Under the pieces are notes generated by a model, which searched no databases, was not told the origin of the DNA, and was given only the letters and a program-made list of their open reading frames with translations. The position numbers were made by a program, and so were the translations under genes. A stretch of 64,000 bases of DNA from Collybiopsis luxurians FD-317 M1 (lineage: Eukaryota > Basidiomycota > Agaricomycetes > Agaricales > Omphalotaceae), in the NCBI GenBank assembly GCA_000827265.1, contig KN834845.1:130874-194873 (forward strand), in the 5' to 3' direction. Positions within the stretch are counted from its first letter, which is position 1; each line of letters starts with the position of its first letter. Below are positions 46,137 through 58,230 of this stretch, one piece after another.

Positions 46137-46877
46137 AAAATAGTGAGTCTCTGTATCTTCACATTCACGTTCACTCATTTTGGTTGTAGGATTTGTTATA
46201 GTTTGCTCGAAATTGCAGTTCGTATCAATGTACGTTCATCTATTCAGACATTGTTGCATGAATTCTAATACTTTTACGTTGAGCATAGATCGCTCGCGCC
46301 ATGTTCTGTGTGTATGGTCATATGTATACACCTACGGTTGGCGTAGGATCGCAGGAGAGGGTGGAAGCGAGGGAGGAAGTGGGAGGGGCATGAGCGACTG
46401 TGTATTCCCGTAGTTTTCCGGATTGTACCATATTATAGCCCTTCGCATTGATAACGTTACCGTGGATTCCCAGATCTCCACAATAGACTCAAAAAAGCAG
46501 CCAAAATCTGAGTGATTTCTGGCGGGCAATTGGGAATTCGAGATTTTGCCAGTTTGCCCAGATATTGCCGGAACAGGTTTTGACTGGGGTTGACGATTTG
46601 GTTGTTTTTGCCTCTTTTTAAAAGTTGGCACAGAGTTTTTGAGGGTTTGCCTCAAAGGCTGACATGAAAGAGAACAGCGAGAAGAGGTAAGTGCAAGATC
46701 ATTCAGTCACAGTTCATAACGGCACTTATTTGAACAGTCACATCAAGTCACCAGGAAATGAAAAACTGATTTCCGGAAAAACGGATTGTACATCTTGAAA
46801 GAGTTCCTCGCCAAAGTCGCTGGTAGGATAACATTGCTAGCCTATTCCCCATCCCTCTCCGTATATCGTGTGAGAAC
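46137..46877. other. Intergenic between convergent genes, no gene seen
   Basis: The 3' ends of the HMG-box-like gene (plus) and the Ind1 gene (minus) face each other here. A GGGAGGAAGTGGGAGGGG stretch lies near 46370. No coding region supported. Confidence 0.5.
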
Positions 46878-48250
46878 CTACATACGCCTCTCGCCTACCG
46901 AAACTATCTCTGCCCAAACCCTCTCCGCGACACCTTTCATCGCATCCTTCCATAATTTACCTGCTCCTACTGTCTGATTCACTCCACCTAAAGCATACGG
47001 AATCCCCCTCTCTGCTCCTCTTCCCACATCCGCCACCAAAGGCAGCTCACCGACAATTTTATTTCCGCCTAAACCCATCGCCCGCACCCCCTTATGGAAT
47101 CCACTCTGGTTATCGTTGATATCATGCCCGTAAAGGTGATGCTTCATCCCACAACCATCGTTCTCGCAAATGAAATAACTATTGTTCACCACCAACCCTG
47201 TAATCGGGATCTCGAGTTTCCGGAACATGGCAACACCGCGACGGACATCGGAGAGAGAAAGGATGTCGGCGGTAGTAATGATAATCGTGCCTATTTCGAT
47301 GAGAAACGATGAAGATATAAGATAACCTCAGGGAACCAGTACAAAATAGCCCTTACTGTCGACGTCAACCAATTGACTAACGCTGAGAGGAATATCACCT
47401 GTACCAGGAGGCAAATCTACGACCAGCACATCGAGACCTGGACCTCCACTTTGACCTCCTTCAAAAGCCGACCAGTCCGTTTGGAATAAAAGCTGCTGAA
47501 CAGCTTTCTGCACCATGAGTCCACGCCAGACGACAGGGGTGTCTTCGTTCGTCGGTTCAGCGTCGCCTTCAGAAGACACTCCTTGTGAAGGAGGAAGTAG
47601 ATATGCCATGGACATAGTTGGTATTCCGTGGTTCGTTATTGGTATCAGGGCTCCAGCTGTATAATTCGTTGAGTCGTTACACGCCATGTAGCCTTGTTCT
47701 ACCCACTTTTCGTTAGTCCAGGCTCCTCAACGCCCCTCAAGCCCATTAGGGTCGGTACTGAGGGTCCGAATACGTCCAAATCGAGTATACCCACTCTGAG
47801 TCGCCTGTGTTGCGAAAGATTGAGAAGCGACAAAGATACCGCTAGATTAACTAGACAAGAAGTCTACGCATTAGCAACTTATACCAGTAGAGCGGGAAAA
47901 AACTCACCAGAGATAGTACTTTTCCCTACGCCTCCCTTACAGCTAGATACCAAAACTACGTGTTTGACATTGGGTATTTTTCGTTTTGGAGGTAGTCCAC
48001 CACCGATTGGGCCTTTCCTCGGTATTTGAGGAGGTATTCGAGCGTTATTTTTAGGTAAGCCCTACTGAATTTTCGAATGGGCTCGACGGTAAGTTATACG
48101 CGGTGACGGAAGATGGACCGACAAACTGACGAGTGGGTTATTGTGGTTCTGGTTCAAGCTTGTAGCGAAAATACTTCTCCTCCCAATGAATCGGATTTTT
48201 GCATGAAGTTTTATTGATGGAAGTATGGTATGTAGCCGGCGTGAAAGCAT
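46878..48250 (-). CDS. IND1: Mitochondrial P-loop NTPase Ind1/NUBPL, Fe-S protein assembly
   Basis: Binds an Fe-S cluster and delivers it during assembly of respiratory complex I. Five exons join in frame: 48131-48250, 47908-48061, 47707-47850, 47357-47656 and 46878-47290, giving 376 residues. The N-terminus is basic and amphipathic ([18 protein letters not shown]), as expected for a mitochondrial presequence. The family start NPLGLPK follows. The P-loop is [11 protein letters not shown]; later motifs are [42 protein letters not shown] and [16 protein letters not shown]. The cluster-ligand region reads [16 protein letters not shown], so the two cysteines are four residues apart rather than in the usual CxxC. 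No lesion was seen. Confidence 0.92.
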
Positions 48251-48400
48251 GGTGGTAATGGCGTCGAAGAAGGGAGGAAGGACATATCTTATCTCTGTTC
48301 ATCACGTGAATAAATGGATAAGATATGATCGAGACTCAACTTGATAAGATAAGATAATAGATGCATCGAATTCTACTTTCAACGTTCAACCCTGGTCCTC

Positions 48401-48620
48401 AGTATGTTCAAACGTTCCTTTGACTCGCCCAAAACTCATTCAGCGAGCTGGCACAAAACGTCGTTCTTTGTATCGAGCCCATCTGAAAAGTCTGCGCTCG
48501 TAACGGCCTTCGTTCGTCAGCACTTCACTCGTTGCTGGGGACATCTTTAGGATGGTCGAATCTCGCGTTGTACCAACTACTACCTCGTCAGCATCATCTC
48601 ATATAGCCCCCCCTGAATAG
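48401..48620 (+). pseudogene. Collapsed F-box/LRR-like remnant
   Basis: The 5' end repeats the family start (CAGTATG, then FKRSFDSP, with ELAQNV in a shifted frame after a one-base deletion). A stop follows within 30 codons. From about 48536 the sequence jumps to a C-terminal piece matching the DIVEMVKSRAV segment. Everything between is deleted. It lies between the Ind1 promoter and the second copy of the segmental duplication. Confidence 0.6.
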
Positions 48621-49750
48621 TTGGTTCATATAATCAATTTATATTCCATCAGCAAAAAGTTTAGTTTACGAGCTGAAAAGACCTTGCAAGCAAGGTGATT
48701 TATTATTAGGGTACGAGCTCACATTGGACATGTCTGCTATCAGCAGCAACCCACCACTGTTTCTACGATATATCAGCGTCCTGGCGCACTGGCCACCTAA
48801 GTAATTCAAATGGATGGGTCGGTCCAGTTGATTGAGAGGACAATCCAAACAAGGATCATCGTGTCTTCGGTTCAAGGTAAGTAACGGAGATAATGTTTCC
48901 CTCACATGGCACATTTTTGAATTAGCGCGTCGAATTTTGTTGAACGATCAGGATACTTAGGTATCATTGGCGAAATCAAGTTATGAACTTTACACTGATA
49001 AAGACTAAGTAGTGACACGCGAAAACCGAAATTCTGCAGGGAAGGCTACAACTCGCTCGGATGGAATAGATACACTTTGTACACACACCCCTCAACGGGT
49101 CCTGAGAGTTACACTGTTTAATCAGACACCAAAACAGGGAAGATGTTTCCCTCCATATATCGAATTAGCGCGGCGACTTTTATCGAGGTATTATCAGATG
49201 GAATCCTGAGATGATAAGGATTGGTTAAACGTGTACTGACAGCCAAACAATAAGATTGCCTAGAGGCAAAAGACGCGTAATTACTCGATGGCTAGACTGA
49301 ATATACTTAGGTCGACCACAAAAGGGACGATTAACGTTTACATGCTTCAGTCTTCACACGATCATCGTAAGGGTACAGTCCTCCTTTCATATTCAAAATC
49401 GTTGAATCGATTTGTTGGAGGCCCGAGCTTGTTCATGGGATGGGTTTCATTTAGGAGATCGAGTTATTAATTCGATGTGGGCTAAGACTGGCGGTACGCG
49501 AAGACCCCAATTCTGCAACAAAGACCGCAATTTTCTCATATTGAATAGATACGTTCTGTGCACACATCCGTCACGGATCCTGAAAACTACGCGGAATAAT
49601 CAGACACTAAGTAAGCTGGAGTTGCAGCCAAACACTACGAGAGGTGCTAGATGATCGAGTATGGGGTATAATGCTCCAGTTTGTGACTGGATACCTCTGA
49701 ACAAATTAGTATCAGACATCGAGCGGGAAGAATGAGCAGGTAGCAAAGAA

Positions 49751-52134
49751 CTACATTTTATTCAGTCTATATATATCGTGTTCTATCGTAATAACTCGAT
49801 CCCGCCCCACGCCAGGAGCCCAGTCTATGCCATGGCCCATCGAAATATCAGCTGGGTAGCGCACCCGAGGCTGAACCACACTGTCACCTTCCTTAATATC
49901 GATGCACGGACCACACCACTCAAAGTCCACCAGATAGACCTTACCCTTCGGCTCCGTGATAATCACATTTGGCTCTCGAAGGTCTCCAAACACCAAATTA
50001 TTCTTGTGAAGGATCGCGATAGCAGACGAAAGCGAATCTTTCTCATGCTCGATGAGCTTGCGATTGCACACCGCACCCTGGATGTAGTCCATCACAATCA
50101 CCCATAATCCAATCGATTCCTCGAAGCCACAATAGTAAATGCGAGGTGCGAATCCAGCTTCCGCAAGTAAACGATGGCCAGCTTCACCGTAACACGAAGC
50201 AAACTTGACGACAACCTCCGTCTCTCGGAAATTGGGGTCGGAAGGTAGACTCATGGCAGCCAAAAAGACGGTTTTTTCCATGTACGAAGTAAGACGCTGG
50301 CGATACACGAGGTCATATTGATTTCCTTGAAAAGTAAATGAATTCCAATGGACAAATCGTGATGGGTCTAGAGGTTTGGAAAGCTTTGAATTGAATAGCA
50401 AGCCACTAACACTTCGACTCGTAGGGCGTGAAATCGAGGCATTGGATCTGGATCTGGAATGTGTTGTAGAGACAATAGTAGAAGACCGAGTCGGTTGTAG
50501 GTCGAGAGAGGAGTAGTGGGATTCTATGTCTTGAACACAATGCTCGATGGTTCGGAACAGCTTAGCAACTTCTCGNNNNNNNNNNNNNNNNNNNNNNNNN
50601 NNNNNNNNNNNNNNNNNNNNNNNNNNNNNNNNNNNNNNNNNNNNNNNNNNNNNNNNNNNNNNNNNNNNNNNNNNNNNNNNNNNNNNNNNNNNNNNNNNNN
50701 NNNNNNNNNNNNNNNNNNNNNNNNNNNNNNNNNNNNNNNNNNNNNNNNNNNNNNNNNNNNNNNNNNNNNNNNNNNNNNNNNNNNNNNNNNNNNNNNNNNN
50801 NNNNNNNNNNNNNNNNNNNNNNNNNNNNNNNNNNNNNNNNNNNNNNNNNNNNNNNNNNNNNNNNNNNNNNNNNNNNNNNNNNNAAACGGTCGGCAAAGAC
50901 GGCTCCCCAAACAGCCAAAACATGACCTGAAAGGCCTAGGAGAAGGGCTGGGCAACACGAAACTTGACGCACATGGTCATACTTAAGTAAAAAAAGGTTG
51001 GTACGGAGGATTGTTGCAAGAAAAATAAAACACACCTGTTTCGAGGAAATGAGCTTGATATACGCGCATTGCGCTTGATCTGAAGGGTCACATCCTCCGT
51101 CACCGCCCCCATTTTTTAATTCGCCCAACATTGTGTACAGGATGGGCAAGGAAAACTCCAAGAAATATTCCAAGGCGCCGTCAGGATCCATGTGCGTATC
51201 GTTGATGCCGATAGAGCAGCCTTGCCAAAATGATTTCTGGTAGAATAAAAAGACCTTCCGTAATGCTTCCCTACGCTGAAGTTCGTTGGAATAATGTCGG
51301 AGTGATACATCAATTATGAGTGAAGCCCGTTCAAGTTCCTTATCCGTGAAATCCAGGCCTTCAGTGGGAGTAGCCATCTCTCGACGGAATCGTGCAAAGA
51401 CAGGGTGGTAGATGGAAAGAGGAGGGGGAGCGAGCTCAGGCGGGCGATAATTATAAGCAGCGTCGGGGCGTTCTTTAACCTGAGTGGTTGTGAGTTCGGT
51501 GCTTTTCGCACCAGTTGACGGCGACGGTCTGGTTTGGGCAGCAGATGCAATAGCCTCGCGAGCTAAGAAAGAGTTATTTTGTGGTAAAAGTAAGAGCGGA
51601 AGATCGAACCATAGATGTCCTCTGAGATTGGAAATGTGTGTCTAGAGTTTGAACCGGTGAACTGAGGAATATCTAAATCCAACGAGTTAGTACTGGATAT
51701 CCGAGTCGATATTAACAACTACAAACAAACCGCCACTAGTGGAACATGGAACATCTGTGGTACTTCGAAGAGTTGAGACGGGTCGTCAGATTCAGCGAGG
51801 CGGAGCTTTCCCAGGGTGAATTTCAAGCTACAACGTCGACCAGACTCGCCCAGATTATCGTAATCCAGTAAATCCCGGCACGCAGATTGCATATCTCGCA
51901 AGCGTTTCAACTGGATTGGTTCATAGAGCTGAAAAGGACCCTTAAGTGTTCATAATGCAGATATAGTCACGCACTCACCCGGAAAAACTCAATATCGCCG
52001 AGTAGCCGGTTCCTCGTTTTCAAGGTTTCCGCTATTGACTCTAATGTTTCTTCAGCCTCCCACGAGGGAGGATCGAACCAGTCAAGATACCGCAAACGGC
52101 GATGTTCGAATTCCTCGAGAATTACAATGTACAT
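49751..52134 (-). CDS. Kinase-like domain protein, copy 2, interrupted by gap
   Basis: Same exon layout as the copy at 26076-28243. The 3' exon (49751-50575) is almost identical, including FGDLREPNV and DFEW, with small substitutions such as SRYGEAG to SCYGEAG. The 5' exons differ more (for example MYIVILEEFEHRRLRYLDWF). In this copy the first intron must be removed to avoid a stop, which supports the splice model for both. The gap at 50576-50883 hides the segment where copy 1 changes frame, so it cannot be said whether this copy is intact. Confidence 0.65.
50576..50883. other. Assembly gap, 308 N
   Basis: Run of N. The corresponding stretch of copy 1 (26901-26998) is only 98 bases, so either the gap size is nominal or there is about 210 bases of extra sequence here. 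Confidence 0.98.
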
Positions 52135-52253
52135 GATGGTAAGAGTCAAGACTCAAAGCGAAAGTTGATCACGTTACATGTAAGTCGTCATTTCCGCGCT
52201 TCTTTTGTCAGACTCAAAGTTATGCTCCGATCCGATCCGCTGGGTTCCCACGG

Positions 52254-52333
52254 CCAGATAACATGTTATCTGGCCAGTTATCTGGGATAAAGCTATTGGG
52301 AAAACCCCCTTTCCAGCAGAAACCCTGGGTTTC
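52254..52333 (+). repeat. MULE left terminal inverted repeat
   Basis: Begins CCAGATAACATGTTATCTGG; its inner part (GATAAAGCTATTGGGAAAA and AACCCTGGGTTTC) matches the reverse complement of 60764-60846. Confidence 0.8.
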
Positions 52334-52715
52334 CCGGGAAACCCCTCTAAAATGGACAACTATGGGTTTCTTCGAAGGCCGTTAACCGGCCGGCCAGTCC
52401 ATGATTATTCAGCTTGTTGCGACTTGCATTTCTTTCGCTCCTCGCGCTGCCTTTTTCGTTCTCGCTCTACCTTTTTCATTTAGCGTGCTTTTGACGGGAA
52501 CCTTTGTTGTCTGGGGAGGTAGCAGGTATCCTCCTAAAGCTTCTTTCCTAGCTTCTTGTCTTTCAGAATACGTCTTCTATTTCAGCTTTTGTCAAAAGAG
52601 TGGTTAGGATTTGCAGCGGATGTGTAAGATAGAAGCAGTTGGAAGCTTTGAATACCGCGATAAAGAATGAGGAGCCCCTTGGCCAGTGTGTTGAGTTTAC
52701 CTCTTCCTGCTCACT

Positions 52716-53788
52716 ATGGCAAATGATGCCAATCTTTCACATCTCAGGCGTGAAGCCGCTGAATATAGCGCACTGAATCCTCTGTCATCTTTTTCTGATT
52801 TGTTTTTTCTCAGCTCGTCTTCTCAAAAGCTTGAGAAATATCTGTTCTTCCAATTGCCAAAAAGGGTTCCATCGTTCACCGGACATTTGATTCCAATGTT
52901 CCATATGATGCTGCTGCAACTGTGATCCTGCCACACAACATAATTCCAACTATCAGTGGCCTTCAACCTATCATTTGAGCAATGGAGAATGCTTTTATCA
53001 ATGGGCAGCATTCTGTATGTCTTAACTTGGCTTTGGGAAATCAAATGGTTACCAAGGTGTACCATTTCTCTAAAGTATGTGATTTTCCTCAATTTTTACA
53101 CTTTCTACTAAGTTTTTCTGTCTCCAAGATTTGCTTATTTGTGTCAATAAACAATCACTCTCCATCAATTAATGCCACTAAAAGGCTTTCCAAGGTGCTT
53201 GAATCTTCTTTGCTCTTTGATGAGCTCATCTCAAAATTTATGAACTTGAGAATTCAGCAGCAATTGTGCAGCTTTTCAGCGACATGTGCTCTCTGGAATT
53301 TGGTCAGCCTTCTTGATGAAGAATGGATTTACAACAATATTCTGAATTGCCTCTCTGAGCTGCTGTACTTCCAACAAGCAGCTCTAGCTGGTCCATCATG
53401 TCTTCCTCCATTTATGTTCCTTCCTATCCATTTCTTTCCCAATGCACAACTCTCCTTTGACACTGTCCAATATTCCCTGGCACTCATATCTTTTCAGGAG
53501 CATCTCAAGGCTTCAGGCCTGAGCTACTCATTTGCATTTATCCTTGAACAAGCTGGGCACTACTCAGCATATTTTGTCCATAAGCCAAGTCTTGATTCTC
53601 CTGTGATCATTGAGCATGGAGACTCTCTCCTTCACCCTCTTCTGCCTGATCTTCTGAAGATCCTGGAGTGGGTTCTTGTTAGCATTTCCAAGCATATTAC
53701 TGTACAATCCAGTTCCATTGAGCTGCAGCCAAGTGTTGGCCCTGGAAGTGGAAGCTGTGCTGTTGCAGCTTTCAACTTCATACAATGA
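52716..53788 (+). pseudogene. ULP1/C48-type cysteine protease of the MULE
   Basis: Desumoylase-like protease often carried by MULEs. Frame 52716-52925 supplies a plausible N-terminus (MANDANLSHLRREAAEYSAL) and frame 52982-53788 the protease domain. Catalytic positions can be read as His in GHYSAYF, Asp in HGDSLLHP and Cys in GPGSGSCAVAAFNFI. The Gly after the catalytic Cys in relatives (SCG) is Ala here. The two frames need an intron or a frame repair between about 52900 and 52985. Without transcripts it is unclear whether the gene is intact; substitutions in the domain suggest decay. Confidence 0.6.
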
Positions 53789-55617
53789 CATGTAGACAAT
53801 TCAGTTCCTGCATGGAATCCCATCTTGTCACCTAGGTGCCACTTGAAGATGCTTACCTATATTGTAATCTACCATTTTGTTGCATGTGACACTCATGGGG
53901 TTTGTCTTCTGATTTTTCCTCTTGTAATATTTTCACCCATGCTTGTTGATAGGAGTTCGACAACTGGGTATCATCTCAGCTACAGAACGGTGATACCTCT
54001 GAATTAGACATAATGATTGGGGGATTCTTCAACTACACCTTGTACCAGCCAACAGTGAGTACTCTATGTTGTGATTGGTTCAGTATTCTTACATCTGATT
54101 CACCAATTTATGTCTTCAACAACTACAACTCAGTACAAGCCTTCTGTTCCTTGGGTAGGCCACTTACCTGAGGAACAAAATTGCTCACTGGGACTCTTGA
54201 AGTCACTGATCTTGCTCTGCACATGTACACCGTGTAATCCTCCTATGGCACCTCCTTCTCCTGCTATGTCTGTAATCAGCCCATCCTCAATACTTGATCC
54301 AGTAATAGGAACAAAAAGGTGGTCAGAGGGACAGGGAATGGAAACTCCAAAATGAATTTGGCACTCTTCTTTCTCATTGCATTCACCATCACTCACCATT
54401 GTAACTCCAAAGATTGAATGATCCCCATCTGTCATTCTTCTCTTGCCATCTGTAAAAGCAGAGTGCTCTCCATCTGTCATTCTCATTTCCCCATCTCAAC
54501 ATTGTTCAAAGAAATGTTGGAAAAGGAAGAGGCCTATCACCCTTGTATCACTTCTCTCCTCATGTGATAGCATCAAATGTTCTCCTTCCATTACCCTCGT
54601 CTCACCTTCGCATGTCAAATCAGAGGTATTGCCAGTGATGTCACTCCCTTGTGCACCAGTGAAGCTGGAAGATGCTGAGCAGAAACCTCAAATCCATAAT
54701 TCTATCAAAGTTGCAGCTGGGGAGATAGCTGTTGGGACTGTATTCCAGTCTTTGGATGCTGCAGTTACAGTGGTATATTTGTATCAAGAACAGCTTGGTT
54801 ACAAATGGCAAAAAGGTCTGAGTAAGACTGACACATCTGGTCAGATATGCCGGCAGATGTTGTGATGTCACCAGTATAGGGAGCACAAGCCACAGCATCT
54901 GTCTGACATTGACCCTGCAGATTTTTGCACAGGGAAGTCCACATGCACCGGCTGCTCTGCTCACCTCAACCTTTGTCACCAAGGTTCCTTATGGGTGGTA
55001 ACCCTTACAGATTGGGGCCATAATCATGACTGATACATCCCCAAGGGTGGGACAGCTTCTCAGCCACCTATGCAGGCACAGCGTCAGGTCAACTCCCAAC
55101 TTGTCACAGGTAGCACACAATTTTCTCATGCTTACCTTTCCTCTATTCTGAATGTACAATCTATTGGACATCATCTAGAGCCTCACCAGATTGGGAATAT
55201 CATTGCCTCAGCCAGGAAAGATGCATGCGATGAAGTAAACCAGCTTGGTGGGGATGTTGATGCTATTGTACAAAGTCTTGAAGAAAAAAATTGCACTGAT
55301 CCTGGGTGGTGGTATCACATCAAACTCAATGCTTCCTCTACTGTCACTGCTATCTTTTGGCAATCTCCAGCTCAGGTTGCCCTTGCTTGATGCTTTGGTG
55401 ATGTTATCATTAATGACAACACTTACAACAAGGTGAACTGTCAGTACCCACTGAATACAGGCATCATTATTGACAGCTACAACTGATTGCGCAATATCTG
55501 GTACTGTTTTCATTGCTCAGAGGATGTGGAGACATTTACCTGGGTCATTCAGTGCTATCTTGGGGAGGAAAATCTCGGAGATGCAATGAGTGTGCCGGAA
55601 ATCTTTATGAGTGACAT

Positions 55618-57922
55618 CTGGAAAAGTACTTAAAGCCTAGGCAGCCTAGGCAAGTACTGGAAGCCTGAGGACTCCCAGGATATTGGCCAATTCCTAGGAA
55701 CCCTCAGGCACTCTAGGTTGCTCAGGTTACCTGGGATTCCCAGGTTTTGAGCCAATTCCTGGGCTCCCTGGGAGATATCTGAAGTATCCTCAGGAGTCCC
55801 TGAAGGCTTTCAGGGGATCCCTGAGGATCCCTGGGACAGAGGTATTTTGAATAATACATATAATACAAAATTACATTTTAAATATATAGTTATGTATTAG
55901 TCTTGGATAATTCCACAATAAAAACCTTTATTTGGCTGCAAATTCTTGCAGATTTGAGCTTCAATATAAATCACATGATGTGCTCACCATGAACTGTCTA
56001 CAATCAAAAAAATTTCCTTGTGGTCAAAACATGTTCATTATTATTATAACTCATTGTATAAACACTGTATATATGTTTATAGGTCTTGTACTATACTAAT
56101 ATACCATACTTGAGTATATTAACTTAATACAAAGCTTATACTAGTATATTATAGTATAAGATAATGTATTGTAAGGTGTTAACTAACAAGGATTCACAGT
56201 CACTATAATACAATATACAATATCTAAAATATAGTACTAAAACTACTTCAGCATAAGAGATTAAGATAAGAGTAATACCTACAGTAAAACAAGAAGTAGA
56301 GTGAGTATAAGAAGAGACCAAAGAATATTATTATTTTGTGTTCATATTGTGAGGCCCTCAGGATGCCTCAGAGATACCCAGGGCTCTCCAGAGAAGCTCA
56401 GGGAAGCACAGGGAAATTCAGGCTACCTTGAAAAAGCTGAGTTTCCAGAGAATTGGGGGGTGTCCCTTGGCACCCTCAATGCCCCTAGAATACCCAGGCC
56501 ACCCACATCAGCAAAAGTGCACCAAAATCATATCCCTTATAGAACTCCATGAACAACTATTTGGGGCTTTAATATTTGGTTTCTATGCAGTCAAAGTACT
56601 GCTGGGATGCCTTGGAACAGTTGCAAGGAGTTATCATGCCCTTGTTATGCCATTATAATGCCTCAAAACAAATACAGAGGGTTATAATAAAACTGTAACA
56701 CTGTTATGACACCAATATAATCCCCACAGTGCTTTTTGAAGAATATAGCGCATCATAGAATGTTATATCACATTACAACTGTGTGAGAACATGGTATACC
56801 CTGCTGCAGTGCATCACTGGGGTTCCCATGCATTGGAGACAATTAGAGCATGTTAGAACTCCATCTAATACATCAGTATAACATAAGAACTACAGTATCA
56901 AGTTCTTTTCATTACTCATGTCAAAGGCCTAGCCCATCTTTATCATCTCCTCATTCCTTGCCATCTTTGGGACCAAGCCATATCTCATCATCAGAGGCAA
57001 GCTCATCAGGAAAAAGTCCCTATATCCCAGGCACATATGGGTTATTATGGGTTGTCCTCAGGCAGTTTAAGGCTTCTCAGGAGTCCTGGGTTACATAGGC
57101 TGCCCAGGATGCCAAGGGACACCCCCCAAATCCTGTAGAGCCTGAGAGTCCCTGGGGATCCCTGAGGATCCCTGAGGCTGCTCTGAAGATCCCTGGGGAT
57201 CTTTCAGGTGTCCTGAGGCTTCAATATATAAATGTGAAATAATAAAATATATTTTCATCTGTCCTTCTATTTACTCTACTCTATATATTCTACTCTTGTA
57301 TTGCTTTTAATGTACTGTAGTATTGTATTTTATTATATAGCTGTAATGGTTTATTGTTGCTTATTACTTCAGTTTTACTAGTCAGTTATCATACTAATAT
57401 AAGCTCTGTATTGACTTAACATACTTGACCACAGTATATTTATGTAGTACAAAGCCTATACATATGTACATAGTATATATACAATAAGTTATAATAATAT
57501 TGTGCATGTTTGGACCATGGGAAAATTTTTTTGATTGTAGACAGTTCACGGTGAGCTCATCATGTGATTGATGAAGAAAGTGAAAACATCTGCATAATTC
57601 TCACCAAATAAATGTTCTGGTTGTACATTTATACAAAAATAATGCATAGCTATATATTTGCAATCCAATTTTGTATAATTTGTAGCATTTAGAATATTTC
57701 TGCTTCTGGGGTCCTCAGGGAGCCCCAGGGAGCCCTCAGGGACTCTCAGGTTATTTCCAAACATCTTCCAGGAAGCTTAGGAACTGGCCCAAAACCTGAG
57801 AAGCCTAAGCAACCTAAGCAACTTGGAGTACCTGAGAGTGCCTGAGGGTTCCTAGGATTTGGCCATTTTCCTGGGCATCCTCAGGCTTTCTGTATTTGCC
57901 TGGGCTTAAGGTGCTTTTCCTG
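55618..57922. repeat. Giant imperfect palindrome, arms about 0.9 kb
   Basis: Left arm 55618 to about 56540 and right arm about 57075 to 57922 are inverted copies along nearly their whole length. Examples are ACTGTCTACAATCAAAAAAA near 56000 against its complement near 57540, and GGGGGGTGTCCCTTGGCA near 56455 against its complement near 57118. The outer and inner blocks are rich in CCTGAGG and CCCAGG motifs. The centre (56540-57075) is unique and non-coding. Arms are diverged (roughly three quarters identical by eye). Confidence 0.8.
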
Positions 57923-58230
57923 ATGCTCTTCCTCCTCCTCACCATCATCCTCATCTGATGCCTTGATCTCATGATCATTCTCAATTTGCTCCCATACATC
58001 CATGTTGTTCCAACTCCTTAAGTCATCATCATCACATTCCCCCCCATACACAACAGTTTCTCCTTCAAAATCATACTCAGGAAGCTCTTGATCCACCAGA
58101 CCCACATCAATGGCAAAGGGCCAAAGATAATCGCAAAGATGCTGATGCCCAATTCCTCCACCCATGAACAGCATGAATGTATCACGATTGACAAACCTAG
58201 CTTGAGATGTAAGTATGTCTATTGGTGGAA
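57881..58230 (-). pseudogene. Unknown transposon-type coding fragment
   Basis: The minus-strand frame reads FVNRDTFMLFMGGGIGHQHL, then CDYLWPFAIDVGLVDQELP and a strongly acidic tail (DEDDGEEEEE). A GGGIGH-type segment followed by an acidic end is, from memory, common near the C-terminus of mobile-element proteins of mushrooms, but the family cannot be named. The frame runs on into the right arm of the palindrome. Confidence 0.35.

Larger units (their letters stand above)
48697..52212. repeat. Segmental duplication, copy 2 (direct)
   Basis: Counterpart of 24638-28325 in the same orientation. After CAGACAC near 49128 it lacks about 420 bp present in copy 1, and 308 N interrupt it at 50576-50883. 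It ends near 52212, about 40 bases before the left terminus of the MULE. Confidence 0.85.

Noticed and set aside
49778..50107. Plus-strand frames over the kinase-like exons (also 26103-26432)
   Set aside because: Antisense shadows of the kinase domain, present in both duplicated copies.
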